This document shows positions 53,156 to 63,421 of a DNA stretch of 64,000 nt, in pieces. Position 1 is the first letter of the stretch. Each line of letters starts with the position of its first letter. Source of the DNA: Massilia sp. HP4 (GTDB lineage Bacteria; Pseudomonadota; Gammaproteobacteria; Burkholderiales; Burkholderiaceae_D); contig NZ_STGG01000011.1 of assembly GCF_005222695.1 (NCBI RefSeq), positions 186,001-250,000 on the forward strand. The letters are read 5' to 3'. The notes beneath the pieces are model-generated. The model did not search any database, had not been told where the DNA came from, and was given only the letters and a program-made list of their open reading frames with translations. A program made the position numbers and the translations under genes.

Positions 53156-56100
53156 ACCAGCACCCGCTCGATGCCGCCGTTATTGGCGCGCGCCACATAA
53201 TCGGGCAGCCAGTTCTCGCCCAGCAGGTGCTTCGCGATCTCAACCACGATGTAGTCGGCGGTGGTGCCCGAATCGTCGTTGTAGCGGTTCAGGCCCTGCA
53301 GGCAGGATGGGCAGCTGGTCAGGATCTTGACGTCGCCCTCGAAGCCGTCGGCACGCAGTTTATCCGCGCCCTTGACCATCTCGACTTCCTTGCGCGAACG
53401 GACCTGGGTCGCGATGTCGGGGCGGCTCACGGCGAAGGTGCCCGACTCGCCGCAGCAGCGGTCGTTCTTCTCGATCTTGACGTCGTCGTGGGTCGAGACC
53501 AGCGCATTGACCGTCTTTATCGAGTCCTGCTGCTTCATCGGATTGTGGCAAGGCTCGTGGTACATATAGCGGGTGCCGTTCACGCCTTCGAGCTTGACAC
53601 CTTTCTCGAGCAGGTATTCATGGATGTCCATGATGCGGCAACCCGGGAAGATCTTCTCGAATTCATAGGTCGCCAGCTGGTCGTAGCAGGTGCCGCACGA
53701 GACCAGCACGGTCTTGATGTCGAGGTAGTTCAGCGTGTTGGCCATGCGGTGGAACAGCACGCGGTTATCCGTCATCATCTTGTCGGCCTTGTCGTACTGG
53801 CCGGCTCCCCGTTGGGGGTATCCGCAACACAAATAGCCCGGCGGCAGCACGGTCTGCACGCCCACTTCCCACAGCATCGCCTGCGTGGCCAGGCCCACTT
53901 GCGAGAACAGGCGCTCGGAGCCGCAGCCGGGGAAGTAGAACACGGCTTCGGTATCGGCCGTGGTCTTCCTGGGGTTGCGGATGATCGGGACGATCTTGTC
54001 GTCCTCGATGTCGAGCAGCGCGCGCGCCGTCTTCTTGGGCAGGTTGCCCGGCATCTTCTTGTTGATGAAGTGGATCACCTGCTCGCGCACGGGCGGCTTG
54101 CCGACCGTCGGCGGCGGCGCCGCCAACTGCGGCTTGGCCAGGCCCTTGAGCATGCGGTTGCCCAGGCGCTGGGCCTTGAAGCCCCAGTCGACCATCGCCT
54201 TGCGCGTGGCATTGATGGTGGTCGGGTCGGTCGCGTTCAGGAAGAACATCGCCGCGCGGTTGGCCGGCTTGAAGCTGCGCTTGTCCATCTTGCGCAGCAG
54301 GTTACGCATATTCATCGACACGTCGCCGAAGTCGATATTGACCGGACAGGGCGTGACGCACTTGTGGCACACCGTGCAGTGGTCGGACACGTCCTCGAAC
54401 TCTTCCCAGTGGCGCAGCGAGACGCCGCGCCGGGTCTGTTCTTCGTACAGGAAGGCCTCGATCAGCGCCGACGTGGCGAGGATCTTGTCGCGCGGCGAAT
54501 ACAGCAGGTTCGCCCCCGGCACGTGGGTCGTGCACACGGGTTTGCATTTGCCGCAGCGCAGGCAGTCCTTGATGCTGTTGGCGATCTCGCCGATATCGCT
54601 CTGCTGCATGATGAGCGATTCGTGGCCCATCAGGCCGAACGACGGCGTGTAGGCATTGCGCAGGTCGGCGTGGGCGCCTTCGAGGTTGAGCAGCTTGCCC
54701 TTGTTGAAGCGGCCCTCGGGGTCGACGCGCACCTTGTAGTCGCGGAACTCCTGGATCTCGGAATCGAGCAGGAATTCGAGCTTGGTGATGCCGATGCCGT
54801 GTTCGCCCGAGATCACGCCGTCCAGCGATCGCGCCAGGCGCATGATGCGCTCGACCGCCTTGTGGGCGTCTTGCAGCATCGCGTAATCGTCCGAGTTCAC
54901 CGGCAGGTTGGTATGGACGTTGCCGTCGCCCGCGTGCATGTGCAGCGCCACGAACACGCGCGAGCGCAGCACGCGCTTGTGGATCGCGCTCGCTTCGTCG
55001 AGGATGCACTGATAGGCGGCGCCGTTGAAGACCTGGCGCAGCGGCGCACGCACTTCGGCCTTCCACGAGACGCGCACCGTGTGGTCTTGCACCGCGTCGA
55101 ACAGGCGCGCATCGGGCTGGATCGCCAGGCGGGCGTCGATTGCCGCCGACAGGTGATCGAGGCCGAGCGACTCGAGCTGATGGCGTACCTCGCCCAATTG
55201 CGCATCGAGATTGGCCAGGATGAAGGTCCAGCGCTTGTCGACCAGGTCGACCAGGGCGCGCGCCTGCAGCGGGCGGTCGCCCATGATCTCGTCGCGGTCG
55301 ACGCCGTCGCCGGTCGCATCGTCGCTCTTGGCCAGCGGCAGGTGGTCGCTGGCGAGGTAGGCGCGCAGCTGGTCCACCAGCTGCAGCTTGTTCTTGATCG
55401 ACAGCTCGACGTTGATGCGCTCGATGCCGTCGGTGTACTCCCCCATGCGGTTCAGCGGAATGACCACGTCTTCATTGATCTTGAAGGCGTTGGTGTGGCG
55501 CGCGATGGCCGCGGTGCGGGCGCGGTCGAGCCAGAACTTCTTGCGCGCCTCGGGGCTGACCGCGACGAAGCCTTCGCCCACGCGGGTATTGGCCAGGCGC
55601 ACGACCTCGGAGGCGGCGATTGCCACCGCGTTCTCGTCGTCGCCGACAATGTCGCCGAACAGCGCCATCTTGGGCAGCACGCCGCGCTTGGACTTGGTGG
55701 CATAGCCGACCGCGCGCAGGTAGCGCTCGTCGAGGTGTTCCAGGCCCGCCAGGCGCAGCGTGGCAAACGCCGGGTCGCCGTTCTTCGGCAGGCTGTCGAG
55801 GTAATCCTTGATCTCGACGATCGACGGGATCGCGTCGCGCGCCTGGCCGAAGAATTCCAGCGCCACGGTGCGCGTGAACTTGGGCATCTTGTGCAGAATC
55901 CAGCGGCCCGAGGTGATCAGGCCGTCGGTGCCCTCTTTCTGGATGCCCGGCAGGCCGGCCAGGAATTTGTCGGTGACGTCCTTGCCCAGGCCTTCCTTGC
56001 GGAAGCGCCGGCCCTCGATGGTCAGCGTCTCGGTGCGGAACGGCTGGCCCTTCGGTGCACCCTTCACCGAAGGATGCGTCCATTCGAGCAGGAATTCGGC

Positions 56101-57174
56101 GGTCGGCGCATCGTGGATCTTGCCGAGGTTGTGGTTGATGCGGGTGACGTCGAGCCAGTCGCCGTTGGGGTCGACCATGCGCCACGAGGCCAGGTTGTCG
56201 AGCGCGGTGCCCCACAACACGGCCTTCTTGCCGCCCGCGTTCATCGCGATATTGCCGCCCACGCAGGAGGCGTGGGCCGAGGTCGGGTCGACCGCGAACA
56301 CGAAGCCCGCCTTCTCGGCCGCCTGCGACACCCGCTGGGTGACCACGCCGGCATAGGTGTGGATGGTCGCGTAGTCGCGGTCCAGCCCCGGCATGGAGGT
56401 CATCTCGACTTCGCCGATGCCGATCAGTTTTTCGGTATTGATCACGGCCGACATCGGCGTGAGCGGAATCGCGCCGCCGGTGTAGCCGGTGCCGCCGCCG
56501 CGCGGGATGATGGTCAGGCCCAGCTCGATGCAGCCCTTGACCAGGCCGGCCATCTCGTCCTCGCTGTCGGGCACCAGCACCAGGAACGGGTATTCGACGC
56601 GCCAGTCGGTGGCGTCGGTCACGTGCGAGGTGCGGTGCATGCCGTCGAAGCGGATATTGCGCTTGTCGGTATAGGCGCCCAGCACCCTGGTGGCGCGCTT
56701 GCGCAGGTCGTAGGTTTCGGCGAATTCGCGGCCGAAGTCGTCCACGGCGCGGCGCGCGGCCGCGAGCAGCTGCTCGACCGCGGCGCTGCGGCCGGCGACG
56801 GCGGCGGGATCGCTGTCCGAAGCGGATGCGTCGAGCGCATCGACCGTGGTGCGGCGCTTGTCGATCTCGGCCAGCCGGTGGTGCAGCGCGTCGATCAGCT
56901 TGGCCCGGCGCTTCGGGTTGTCCAGCATATCGTCTTGCAGGTAGGGATTGCGGCGCACGACCCAGATATCGCCCAGCACTTCGTACAGCATGCGCGCCGA
57001 ACGGCCGGTCTGGCGCGCGCCGCGCAGGCTGTCGAGCAACTCCCACGATGACTCACCGAGCAGGCGGATCACGATTTCGCGGTCCGAGAACGAGGTGTAG
57101 TTATAGGGGATCTCGCGCAGTCGCGCGGGTGCGTTGTCGGCAAGCAGGGTATGGATGTGTGCGGGGGCGTTCAT
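53152..57174 (-). CDS. Large FAD-linked oxidase / Fe-S protein with DUF3683
   Basis: A 1340-residue fusion. N-terminal DUF3683 ([17 protein letters not shown] and on), then an FAD-binding PCMH/FAD_binding_4 domain from about residue 190 ([34 protein letters not shown]), a glycolate/D-lactate-dehydrogenase-type C-terminal FAD domain with [10 protein letters not shown], two [4Fe-4S] sites ([11 protein letters not shown] and [13 protein letters not shown], about residues 860-970), and a CCG-type heterodisulfide-reductase-like end ([22 protein letters not shown]). It should oxidise a 2-hydroxy acid and pass electrons to quinone or another carrier. Substrate unknown. Confidence 0.92.
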   Translation of the reverse strand: MNAPAHIHTLLADNAPARLREIPYNYTSFSDREIVIRLLGESSWELLDSLRGARQTGRSARMLYEVLGDIWVVRRNPYLQDDMLDNPKRRAKLIDALHHRLAEIDKRRTTVDALDASASDSDPAAVAGRSAAVEQLLAAARRAVDDFGREFAETYDLRKRATRVLGAYTDKRNIRFDGMHRTSHVTDATDWRVEYPFLVLVPDSEDEMAGLVKGCIELGLTIIPRGGGTGYTGGAIPLTPMSAVINTEKLIGIGEVEMTSMPGLDRDYATIHTYAGVVTQRVSQAAEKAGFVFAVDPTSAHASCVGGNIAMNAGGKKAVLWGTALDNLASWRMVDPNGDWLDVTRINHNLGKIHDAPTAEFLLEWTHPSVKGAPKGQPFRTETLTIEGRRFRKEGLGKDVTDKFLAGLPGIQKEGTDGLITSGRWILHKMPKFTRTVALEFFGQARDAIPSIVEIKDYLDSLPKNGDPAFATLRLAGLEHLDERYLRAVGYATKSKRGVLPKMALFGDIVGDDENAVAIAASEVVRLANTRVGEGFVAVSPEARKKFWLDRARTAAIARHTNAFKINEDVVIPLNRMGEYTDGIERINVELSIKNKLQLVDQLRAYLASDHLPLAKSDDATGDGVDRDEIMGDRPLQARALVDLVDKRWTFILANLDAQLGEVRHQLESLGLDHLSAAIDARLAIQPDARLFDAVQDHTVRVSWKAEVRAPLRQVFNGAAYQCILDEASAIHKRVLRSRVFVALHMHAGDGNVHTNLPVNSDDYAMLQDAHKAVERIMRLARSLDGVISGEHGIGITKLEFLLDSEIQEFRDYKVRVDPEGRFNKGKLLNLEGAHADLRNAYTPSFGLMGHESLIMQQSDIGEIANSIKDCLRCGKCKPVCTTHVPGANLLYSPRDKILATSALIEAFLYEEQTRRGVSLRHWEEFEDVSDHCTVCHKCVTPCPVNIDFGDVSMNMRNLLRKMDKRSFKPANRAAMFFLNATDPTTINATRKAMVDWGFKAQRLGNRMLKGLAKPQLAAPPPTVGKPPVREQVIHFINKKMPGNLPKKTARALLDIEDDKIVPIIRNPRKTTADTEAVFYFPGCGSERLFSQVGLATQAMLWEVGVQTVLPPGYLCCGYPQRGAGQYDKADKMMTDNRVLFHRMANTLNYLDIKTVLVSCGTCYDQLATYEFEKIFPGCRIMDIHEYLLEKGVKLEGVNGTRYMYHEPCHNPMKQQDSIKTVNALVSTHDDVKIEKNDRCCGESGTFAVSRPDIATQVRSRKEVEMVKGADKLRADGFEGDVKILTSCPSCLQGLNRYNDDSGTTADYIVVEIAKHLLGENWLPDYVARANNGGIERVLV

Positions 57175-57429
57175 GAATTCTGGTCGACGATCGGACAGGC
57201 CCGAAGGACATTCATTCTAGCTTATTGCGTTGCACCACGCTCGGTTAATGCCCGGACCGCCATTCTATGCTGCACAACAAAATGTCTATACTAATTTGAT
57301 AGACCAAACTTTATTTGCTTACAAGTCTTTTGATGCATCATTCGTCATGCCGCAGGGCTTGAATGGCATACGTCATCCGGCGTTGTTCGTCGTTCCCAAC
57401 TGCCCGGTACGCGCCCAAGATAAACGGTA

Positions 57430-57933
57430 TCAGCCGGTAATACGGCTCAGCATATCACCGAGATTGGTCCAGAAACTGTCCGGGATGTACAGCAGCGCCA
57501 GCGTCATGGTGAGATAGCGCATGAACTTGCCGATCGCCATGTACAGCACGCTGGGCCAGAACGGCAGGTGCAGCCAGCCGGCCAGCGTGCACAGCGGATC
57601 GCCGATGCCTGGCAGCCACGACAGCAGCATGGTCTTGGCGCCATAGCGCTTGAGCCAGCCGAACCAGCGGCTCTGGCGTTCCTTCGCGAACGCCACCTTG
57701 GCGCGGTAGCCGAGGAAATAGTCGAAGGCGCCGCCCAGCGTGTTGCCGAGGGTGCCGACCAGGATTGCCGGCCAGAACATGTCGGGATTGGCCTTGATCA
57801 CCGCGAACACGGCCGGCTCGGAGCCGAGAGGCAACAAGGTGGCGGAGACGAAGCTGACGATGAAGATCGAGGTCAGCCCGACGGTCGGTGCAGCCAGGAA
57901 GTCAAGCAGCCATTGGACAGCGGATTCGATCAT
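57430..57933 (-). CDS. YqaA-family inner-membrane protein (SNARE-associated/DedA-like)
   Basis: A 167-residue membrane protein with four to five helices. Family features: VSFVSATLLPLGSEPAVFAV, GTLGNTLGGAFDYFLGYRAK and LLSWLPGIGDPLCTLAGWLH. YqaA belongs to the DedA-related membrane proteins, likely lipid or ion handling; the exact role is unknown. It stands alone between the DUF3683 gene and ilvA. The gap 57175-57429 holds nothing recognisable. Confidence 0.88.
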   Translation of the reverse strand: MIESAVQWLLDFLAAPTVGLTSIFIVSFVSATLLPLGSEPAVFAVIKANPDMFWPAILVGTLGNTLGGAFDYFLGYRAKVAFAKERQSRWFGWLKRYGAKTMLLSWLPGIGDPLCTLAGWLHLPFWPSVLYMAIGKFMRYLTMTLALLYIPDSFWTNLGDMLSRITG

Positions 57934-58139
57934 GCGGGCTTATCTGGCGCCCTTGCGGTGGCCTAGTGGTGACAATAAGCGTCCATTATAATGATCCGGT
58001 ACTATCGTCACGACACGATACGACGAGCCTGCCATCCAGCGCGCCGTATCGACCTTTGCGCCACGGTCACCCACCCTAGCGGAACAGTTCGCGTCGTCCG
58101 TCCCGCCGGTCTTTCCGGCAAGACTTTTGCATCCCGACT

Positions 58140-59678
58140 ATGACTACCGACTACCTCAGAAAAATCCTGACCGCCCGCGTCTATGACGTCGCCGAACAAA
58201 CGCCGCTCGATCTGGCCCCGACGCTTTCGGAGCGCATGGGCAACCGCATCTATTTCAAGCGCGAGGACATGCAGAGCGTGTTCAGCTTCAAGCTGCGCGG
58301 CGCCTACAACAAGATGGCGAACCTCACGCCCGAGCAGCTCAAGCGCGGCGTGATCTGCGCCTCGGCCGGCAACCACGCCCAGGGCGTGGCGCTGTCGGCC
58401 TGCCGCCTCGGCTGCCGCGCCCTGATCGTGATGCCGACCACCACCCCGCAAGTCAAGATCGACGCGGTCAAGGCACGCGGCGGCGCCAGCGTCGAAGTCG
58501 TGCTGCATGGCGACTCGTATACCGACGCCTACAACCACGCCCTGCTGCTGGAAAAAGAACAGCGCCTGACCTTCGTGCACCCGTTCGACGATCCCGACGT
58601 GATCGCAGGCCAGGGCACGATCGGCATGGAAATCCTGCGCCAGTTGTCGAGCCCGATCCACGCGATCTTTGTCGCCATCGGCGGCGGCGGCCTGATCGCG
58701 GGTATTGGCGCCTATGTAAAACAGATTCGTCCCGACATCAAGATCATTGGCGTGCAGACCCTGGATTCGGACGCCATGGCGCGCAGCCTGAAGGCCGGCC
58801 AGCGTGTGACGCTCACCGACGTCGGCCTGTTCTCGGACGGCACCGCGGTGCGCCTGGTGGGCGAGGAAACCTTCCGCGTCGCCCAGCAGGTGGTGGACGA
58901 GATCATCCTGGTCGATACCGACGCCATCTGCGCCGCGATCCAGGACGTGTTCCAGGATACCCGCAGCATCCTCGAGCCGGCCGGTGCGCTGGCGGTGGCC
59001 GGCGCCAAGGCCTATGTCGAGCGTTCGCAGATGAACCGCGAGCCCATCAGGAACGAAACGCTGGTGGCGGTGGCCTGCGGCGCCAATATGAACTTCGACC
59101 GGCTGCGCTTCGTGGCCGAGCGCGCCGAGCTGGGCGAATCGCGCGAAGCCGTGTTCGCCGTGACCGTGCCCGAGCAGCGCGGGAGCTTCCGCCGCTTCTG
59201 CGCGCTGGTCGGCCCACGCAATGTGACCGAGTTCAACTACCGCATCAGCCATGAGAGCGAAGCCCACGTCTTCGTCGGCGTGCAGGTGGGCAGCCGCAGC
59301 GAATCGGGCCTCCTGGCGCGTACCTTCGAGGAACACGGCTACAAGACGCTCGACCTCACCTATGACGAGCTGGCCAAGCTGCACATCCGTCACTTGGTCG
59401 GCGGGAAAAGTTCACTTGCGCATGATGAATTGCTGTATCGTTTCGAGTTCCCTGAACGGCCGGGTGCGCTGATGCGCTTCCTGGACAGCATGGCGCCGAA
59501 CTGGAATATTTCGCTATTCCACTACCGCAACCAGGGCGGCGATGTGGGCCGTATCCTGGTTGGGCTGCAGGTGCCGCAGGCCGAGATGGATGAGTTCCGC
59601 CGGTTCCTGGCCTCGCTCGGTTATCGTTACTGGGATGAGAGCGGCAATCCGGTCTATAAACTTTTCTTGGGGGCTTAG
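58140..59678 (+). CDS. ilvA: Biosynthetic threonine ammonia-lyase
   Basis: A 512-residue PLP enzyme converting threonine to 2-oxobutanoate for isoleucine synthesis. PLP Lys51 is in VFSFKLRGAYNK and the phosphate loop is AIGGGGLIAG. The C-terminus carries two ACT-like regulatory domains (GSFRRFCALVGPRNVTEFNY and PGALMRFLDSMAPNWNISLF), as in the long, isoleucine-inhibited form. A -10 TATAAT lies at 57987-57992, about 150 bases upstream. No attenuator is evident. Confidence 0.96.
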   Translation: MTTDYLRKILTARVYDVAEQTPLDLAPTLSERMGNRIYFKREDMQSVFSFKLRGAYNKMANLTPEQLKRGVICASAGNHAQGVALSACRLGCRALIVMPTTTPQVKIDAVKARGGASVEVVLHGDSYTDAYNHALLLEKEQRLTFVHPFDDPDVIAGQGTIGMEILRQLSSPIHAIFVAIGGGGLIAGIGAYVKQIRPDIKIIGVQTLDSDAMARSLKAGQRVTLTDVGLFSDGTAVRLVGEETFRVAQQVVDEIILVDTDAICAAIQDVFQDTRSILEPAGALAVAGAKAYVERSQMNREPIRNETLVAVACGANMNFDRLRFVAERAELGESREAVFAVTVPEQRGSFRRFCALVGPRNVTEFNYRISHESEAHVFVGVQVGSRSESGLLARTFEEHGYKTLDLTYDELAKLHIRHLVGGKSSLAHDELLYRFEFPERPGALMRFLDSMAPNWNISLFHYRNQGGDVGRILVGLQVPQAEMDEFRRFLASLGYRYWDESGNPVYKLFLGA

Positions 59679-59686
59679 GCCCTGTT

Positions 59687-59717
59687 TGGACGCGTGGACG
59701 GCGTAGCCGTCCACCCT
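59687..59717. repeat. Dispersed intergenic palindrome
   Basis: TGGACGC then GTGGACGGC-GTA-GCCGTCCAC and CCT, between ilvA and queF. It shares the TGGACGCGT start and hairpin layout with the elements at 26404. Confidence 0.65.
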
Positions 59718-59720
59718 ATT

Positions 59721-60548
59721 ATGAATACTCCTGATCAATCGCCACTTGGCAAATCCTCGGCTTACCAGAGCCAGTACGCACCAGAACTGCTGTTCCCGAT
59801 CGCGCGCCAGCAAAAGCGCGAAGAACTGGGCCTGTCCGGCACCTTGCCCTTCTTCGGGGTCGACATCTGGAATGCCTATGAATTGTCGTGGCTGAACATG
59901 CGCGGCAAGCCGCAGGTCGCGATCGCGACCGTGACGGCGCCCGCCGATTCGCCGAACATCATCGAATCGAAATCGTTCAAGCTCTACCTGAACTCATTCA
60001 ACCAGACCCGCCTGGCAGGTCCGGACGCCCTGTTGGCCCTGCTGCGCGACGACCTGTCGAACGGCTTCGGTGCGCCGGTCCACGTCACCTTGCACCACCC
60101 GGAACAATTCGGGGCGATCAAGATGGGCGAGCTCGAAGGCACGCTGCTGGACCGGCTCGACATCGAGGTCGACGAATACTCGCCGGCCCCGCAGCTGCTC
60201 AAGGCCAACCACGAGGATGCGGCGGTCGAAGAGACGCTGGTGTCGCACCTGCTCAAGTCCAACTGCCTGGTCACCGGCCAGCCGGACTGGGGCACGGTGC
60301 AAATCCGCTATGTCGGCCCGCAGATCGACCAGGAAGGCCTGCTGAAATACCTGATCGGCTTCCGCGAACATAACGAGTTCCATGAACAGTGTGTCGAGCG
60401 TATCTTCATGGATGTGCTGCGCCAGTGCCAGCCGAGCAAGCTGGCCGTGTATGCCCGCTATACGCGACGCGGCGGCCTCGACATCAATCCATGGCGCGCC
60501 AATTTCAGCACCGGCATGCCGGGCAATCTGCGTGGCGCGCGCCAGTAA
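59721..60548 (+). CDS. queF: NADPH-dependent 7-cyano-7-deazaguanine reductase (type II)
   Basis: A 275-residue two-domain QueF of the E. coli type, which reduces preQ0 to preQ1 in queuosine biosynthesis. Signatures: [18 protein letters not shown], the catalytic-Cys segment [19 protein letters not shown], and [13 protein letters not shown]. The start at 59721 follows the palindromic repeat directly, and no preQ1 riboswitch can be seen in the 42-base gap. It is followed by its own terminator. Confidence 0.96.
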   Translation: MNTPDQSPLGKSSAYQSQYAPELLFPIARQQKREELGLSGTLPFFGVDIWNAYELSWLNMRGKPQVAIATVTAPADSPNIIESKSFKLYLNSFNQTRLAGPDALLALLRDDLSNGFGAPVHVTLHHPEQFGAIKMGELEGTLLDRLDIEVDEYSPAPQLLKANHEDAAVEETLVSHLLKSNCLVTGQPDWGTVQIRYVGPQIDQEGLLKYLIGFREHNEFHEQCVERIFMDVLRQCQPSKLAVYARYTRRGGLDINPWRANFSTGMPGNLRGARQ

Positions 60549-60914
60549 ATATCTACTTTCTGTCAGGATATAACCCGCACGCTTGTGCGATTTAGGCGAC
60601 AGCGATGCGTCGTGCATGGCATCGCCTTTTGCTATACGATACCGAACACTCTGCCTTGTCTTTGAGCAGCCTTGTGTGCAATCGTTGGTGAATCCGGAGA
60701 GCGGCATACGATTGCTTGCCCCGACAGCTGATTCGTTGAGGAAATTGCGTATCGATGTTGATGCAAATCAACTAAGTGGCCATCCCGTTTCGACGGGTAT
60801 CGTGCGGCCGTTCGGCGAGAAGGCCAAACTGTCGCGAATTCGAGTGTCTCAGGCCCTAAACAGGCCTATAATCCCGTGCTCGCAAGCACTCCACGCGTGC
60901 ATCGCACCCACGTT
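60549..60914 (+). terminator. queF terminator (60594-60630) and gene-free gap before ptsN
   Basis: AGGCGA (60594-60599) and TCGCCT (60622-60627) with an inner GATGC/GCAT pairing and TTTT form a terminator for queF. The remaining ~280 bases hold no hpf/raiA or rpoN gene, which usually precede ptsN in related bacteria, and no supportable ORF. They presumably hold the ptsN promoter. Confidence 0.65.
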
Positions 60915-61397
60915 ATGACGAACCTAAGCAAAATCCTCTCGCTCGAGAACGTCCAGCTCGACATTGAAGTATCGAGCAAGAAACGGGCTTTCGAGCAAGC
61001 CGGCCTGATCTTCGAGAACAACTGCGGCATCGCCCGCTCGATCGTTTCGGACAACCTGTTCGCCCGCGAACGCCTCGGCTCGACGGGCCTGGGCCACGGC
61101 GTTGCCGTCCCGCACGGCCGCATCAAGGGCAGCAAAAGCCTCAAATCCCCGCTGGCTGCTTTCGTGCGCCTGAAGGAAGCCATTCCCTTCGAGTCGCCCG
61201 ACGGCCAGCCGGTGAGCCTGCTGTTCTTCCTGCTGATCCCGGACCACGTCACCCAGCAGCATCTCGAGATCCTGTCCGAGATCGCCGAGCTGTTCTCCGA
61301 TGAATCGGTGCGCACTGCCCTGGCCAACGATCCCGATCCGAAATCGGTGCATGACCGCATTATCAACTGGCAACCCAGCCTGCAGGCTCTGGGTTAA
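60915..61397 (+). CDS. ptsN: PTS nitrogen-regulatory IIA protein
   Basis: A 160-residue EIIA-Ntr phosphocarrier. The phosphorylated His lies in GLGHGVAVPHGRIKGS near residue 66. Further EIIA features are FESPDGQPVSLLFFLLIPD and QQHLEILSEIAELFSD. It regulates nitrogen, potassium or carbon-linked processes through its phosphorylation state. ATG at 60915 is chosen over the upstream frame. It is separated from hprK by a terminator-like hairpin. Confidence 0.95.
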   Translation: MTNLSKILSLENVQLDIEVSSKKRAFEQAGLIFENNCGIARSIVSDNLFARERLGSTGLGHGVAVPHGRIKGSKSLKSPLAAFVRLKEAIPFESPDGQPVSLLFFLLIPDHVTQQHLEILSEIAELFSDESVRTALANDPDPKSVHDRIINWQPSLQALG

Positions 61398-61414
61398 ACT
61401 GACCGTCTGCTGAA

Positions 61415-61446
61415 CGCGCGGCAATTGGGCCGCGCGCCTTTTTTGC
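61415..61446 (+). terminator. Terminator or attenuator between ptsN and hprK
   Basis: CGCGCGGC (61415-61422) pairs with GCCGCGCG (61429-61436), followed by CC and six T. It lies immediately before the hprK start, so read-through or a separate promoter must serve hprK. Confidence 0.75.
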
Positions 61447-61456
61447 GACGACGACA

Positions 61457-62398
61457 ATGCCCATGCTGCAGTCTCCGCTGACCATCCAACGGCTGTACGA
61501 CGATAACCGCGACAGCCTGCAACTGGGCTGGTTCGCGGGCTTTCCCGGCGGTGAACGCCAGATCGCCGGCGACGCCGCCTCGGCCGCCGACCAGGTCGGC
61601 CACCTGAACCTGATCCACCCGGGCCGGATCCAGGTGTTCGGCCACCAGGAACTCGACTATTACCACCGCCTCAAGGCCAATTCGCGCAGCCACGTGGTCG
61701 GCGAGTTGATCGGCGGCGGCCCGCCGGCCCTAATCATCGCGCAAGGCCTGGAAACGCCGCCCGACATCCTCGCCATCTGCGACGAGCAGAACATCCCGCT
61801 GTTCTCGACCCCGCTGCCGGCGGCGCAGGTGATCGACTTCCTGCGCGTGTATCTGTCCAAGAAGCTGGCCCAGCGCGTGATCATGCATGGCGTGTTCATG
61901 GACGTGCTGGGCGTGGGCGTGCTGATCACGGGCGACTCCGGTCTCGGCAAAAGCGAACTGGGCCTGGAACTGATCTCGCGCTCGCACGGCCTGGTGGCCG
62001 ACGACGCCGTGGAATTCTCGCGCATCGCGCCGAACATGATCGAGGGCCGCTGTCCGCCGCTATTGCAGAACCTGCTGGAGGTGCGCGGCCTGGGCCTGCT
62101 GGACATCAAGGCGATCTTCGGCGAGACGGCGGTGCGGCGCAAGATGCGCCTGAAGCTGATCGTCCACCTGGTCAAGCGCGGCGCGCTGGACGAAGAGGTC
62201 GAGCGCCTGCCGTTCCACTTCCCGACCGAGGACGTGCTGGGCCTGCCGGTGCGCAAGGTCGTGATCCCGGTGGCGGCCGGCCGCAACATCGCGGTGCTGT
62301 TGGAAGCGGCGGTGCGCAACACCATCCTGCAACTGCGCGGCATCGACACGCTGCAGGAATTCATGGAGCGCCAGCGCCAGGCGATGAGCGCGGACTAG
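61457..62398 (+). CDS. hprK: HPr kinase/phosphorylase
   Basis: A 313-residue bifunctional enzyme that phosphorylates and dephosphorylates HPr at a serine. Walker [17 protein letters not shown] near residue 155; the family signature [16 protein letters not shown] follows near 205; the C-terminal [20 protein letters not shown] is conserved. The N-terminal domain (residues 1-130) has the usual HprK fold features. It is followed by rapZ after about 58 bases. Confidence 0.95.
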   Translation: MPMLQSPLTIQRLYDDNRDSLQLGWFAGFPGGERQIAGDAASAADQVGHLNLIHPGRIQVFGHQELDYYHRLKANSRSHVVGELIGGGPPALIIAQGLETPPDILAICDEQNIPLFSTPLPAAQVIDFLRVYLSKKLAQRVIMHGVFMDVLGVGVLITGDSGLGKSELGLELISRSHGLVADDAVEFSRIAPNMIEGRCPPLLQNLLEVRGLGLLDIKAIFGETAVRRKMRLKLIVHLVKRGALDEEVERLPFHFPTEDVLGLPVRKVVIPVAAGRNIAVLLEAAVRNTILQLRGIDTLQEFMERQRQAMSAD

Positions 62399-62456
62399 TC
62401 CTTCCGCTACGTCTTCCCCCGATGCCAACAAGCGGCGCTTGCGGTATCATCGCCAC

Positions 62457-63335
62457 ATGCACATCGTCCTCATCACCGGCATCTCGGGCTCGGGCAAGTC
62501 CGTGGCCCTGAATGTCCTTGAAGACGCGGGTTACTACTGCGTCGACAACCTGCCGCCGGCCCTGCTGACGGCCCTCGTCAATACCGTCAACGAGACCGGC
62601 ACCGGCAAGATCGCGGTCGCGGTCGACGCGCGCAGCGCCGAATCGCTGGTCGAGCTGCCGGTGAGCGTGCGCCGCCTGCGCGAGGATGGCCACGCGGTCA
62701 AGGTCATGTTCCTGACCTCGAGCACCCATTCGCTGGTCGCGCGTTTTTCCGAAACGCGGCGCAGCCATCCGCTGTCGCACGAGCTGCGCCCGGGCGAGAA
62801 TCCGGCCTCGCGCCGCACCCTGATCGAATGCATCGCCGAAGAACGCGAGCGCCTGTCGTCGATCGAGAACCTGGGCCATGTGATCGACACCTCGGAACTC
62901 TCGGCCAACAAGCTGCGCGGCTGGATCAAGGAACTGGCCGAGGTCGACCACGCGCCGCTGACCCTGTTCTTCGAATCGTTCGCGTTCAAGGTCGGCGTGC
63001 CGCTCGACGCCGACTTCGTGTTCGACGTGCGCGCGATCCCGAACCCGTATTACGACCTGGCCCTGCGCCCACTGACCGGCAAGGACCAGCCTGTGATCGA
63101 CTTCCTCGACGCCCAGCCGAGCGCCGCCGAGATGCTGGCCGATATCCGCGATTTCGTGGCCAAGTGGCTGCCCTCGTTCAAGACCGACAATCGCAGCTAC
63201 CTGACGGTGGCGGTGGGCTGCACCGGCGGCCAGCACCGCTCGGTGTACATGGCCGAGCACCTCGGCGCGTATTTCGCCGAGACCGAGCGCGTGATTGTGC
63301 GGCATCGGGAGCAGCCGAAGAATCCGACGGCGTAG
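62457..63335 (+). CDS. rapZ: RNase adapter / nucleotide-binding protein RapZ
   Basis: A 292-residue protein of the RapZ/YvcJ family. Walker A is TGISGSGKS (residues 7-15). The N-terminal kinase-like domain has [13 protein letters not shown], and the C-terminal domain has [27 protein letters not shown]-type [19 protein letters not shown] and a basic end. In E. coli it controls GlmS through small RNAs. ATG at 62457 is chosen; a TTG at 62439 would add six residues. It is the last gene of the ptsN-hprK-rapZ group. Confidence 0.95.
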   Translation: MHIVLITGISGSGKSVALNVLEDAGYYCVDNLPPALLTALVNTVNETGTGKIAVAVDARSAESLVELPVSVRRLREDGHAVKVMFLTSSTHSLVARFSETRRSHPLSHELRPGENPASRRTLIECIAEERERLSSIENLGHVIDTSELSANKLRGWIKELAEVDHAPLTLFFESFAFKVGVPLDADFVFDVRAIPNPYYDLALRPLTGKDQPVIDFLDAQPSAAEMLADIRDFVAKWLPSFKTDNRSYLTVAVGCTGGQHRSVYMAEHLGAYFAETERVIVRHREQPKNPTA

Positions 63336-63352
63336 TAGCTACCTTAGCTTCC

Positions 63353-63386
63353 GCACGTCATTCCCGCCTGCGCGGGAATGACGTGC
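63353..63386. repeat. Perfect 15-bp inverted repeat (REP-like, possible terminator)
   Basis: GCACGTCATTCCCGC-CTGC-GCGGGAATGACGTGC. It lies between the convergent rapZ and DUF5694 genes. The core TCATTCCCGC...GCGGGAATGA is a common type of dispersed bacterial repeat. Confidence 0.75.
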
Positions 63387-63421
63387 AAGATGCGGTGGTG
63401 CATGGTCGCGTCAGCGGCGGA

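Noticed and set aside
53140-57051. 1303-codon open frame on the plus strand
   Set aside because: Shadow of the DUF3683 flavoprotein gene, caused by high-GC third positions.
59679-59720. preQ1 riboswitch upstream of queF
   Set aside because: The gap is 42 bases and is filled by a dispersed palindrome; no preQ1 aptamer features are visible.
60583-60918. 111-codon ORF before ptsN as a possible hpf gene
   Set aside because: The sequence has none of the conserved hibernation-factor strands or the usual length and composition.
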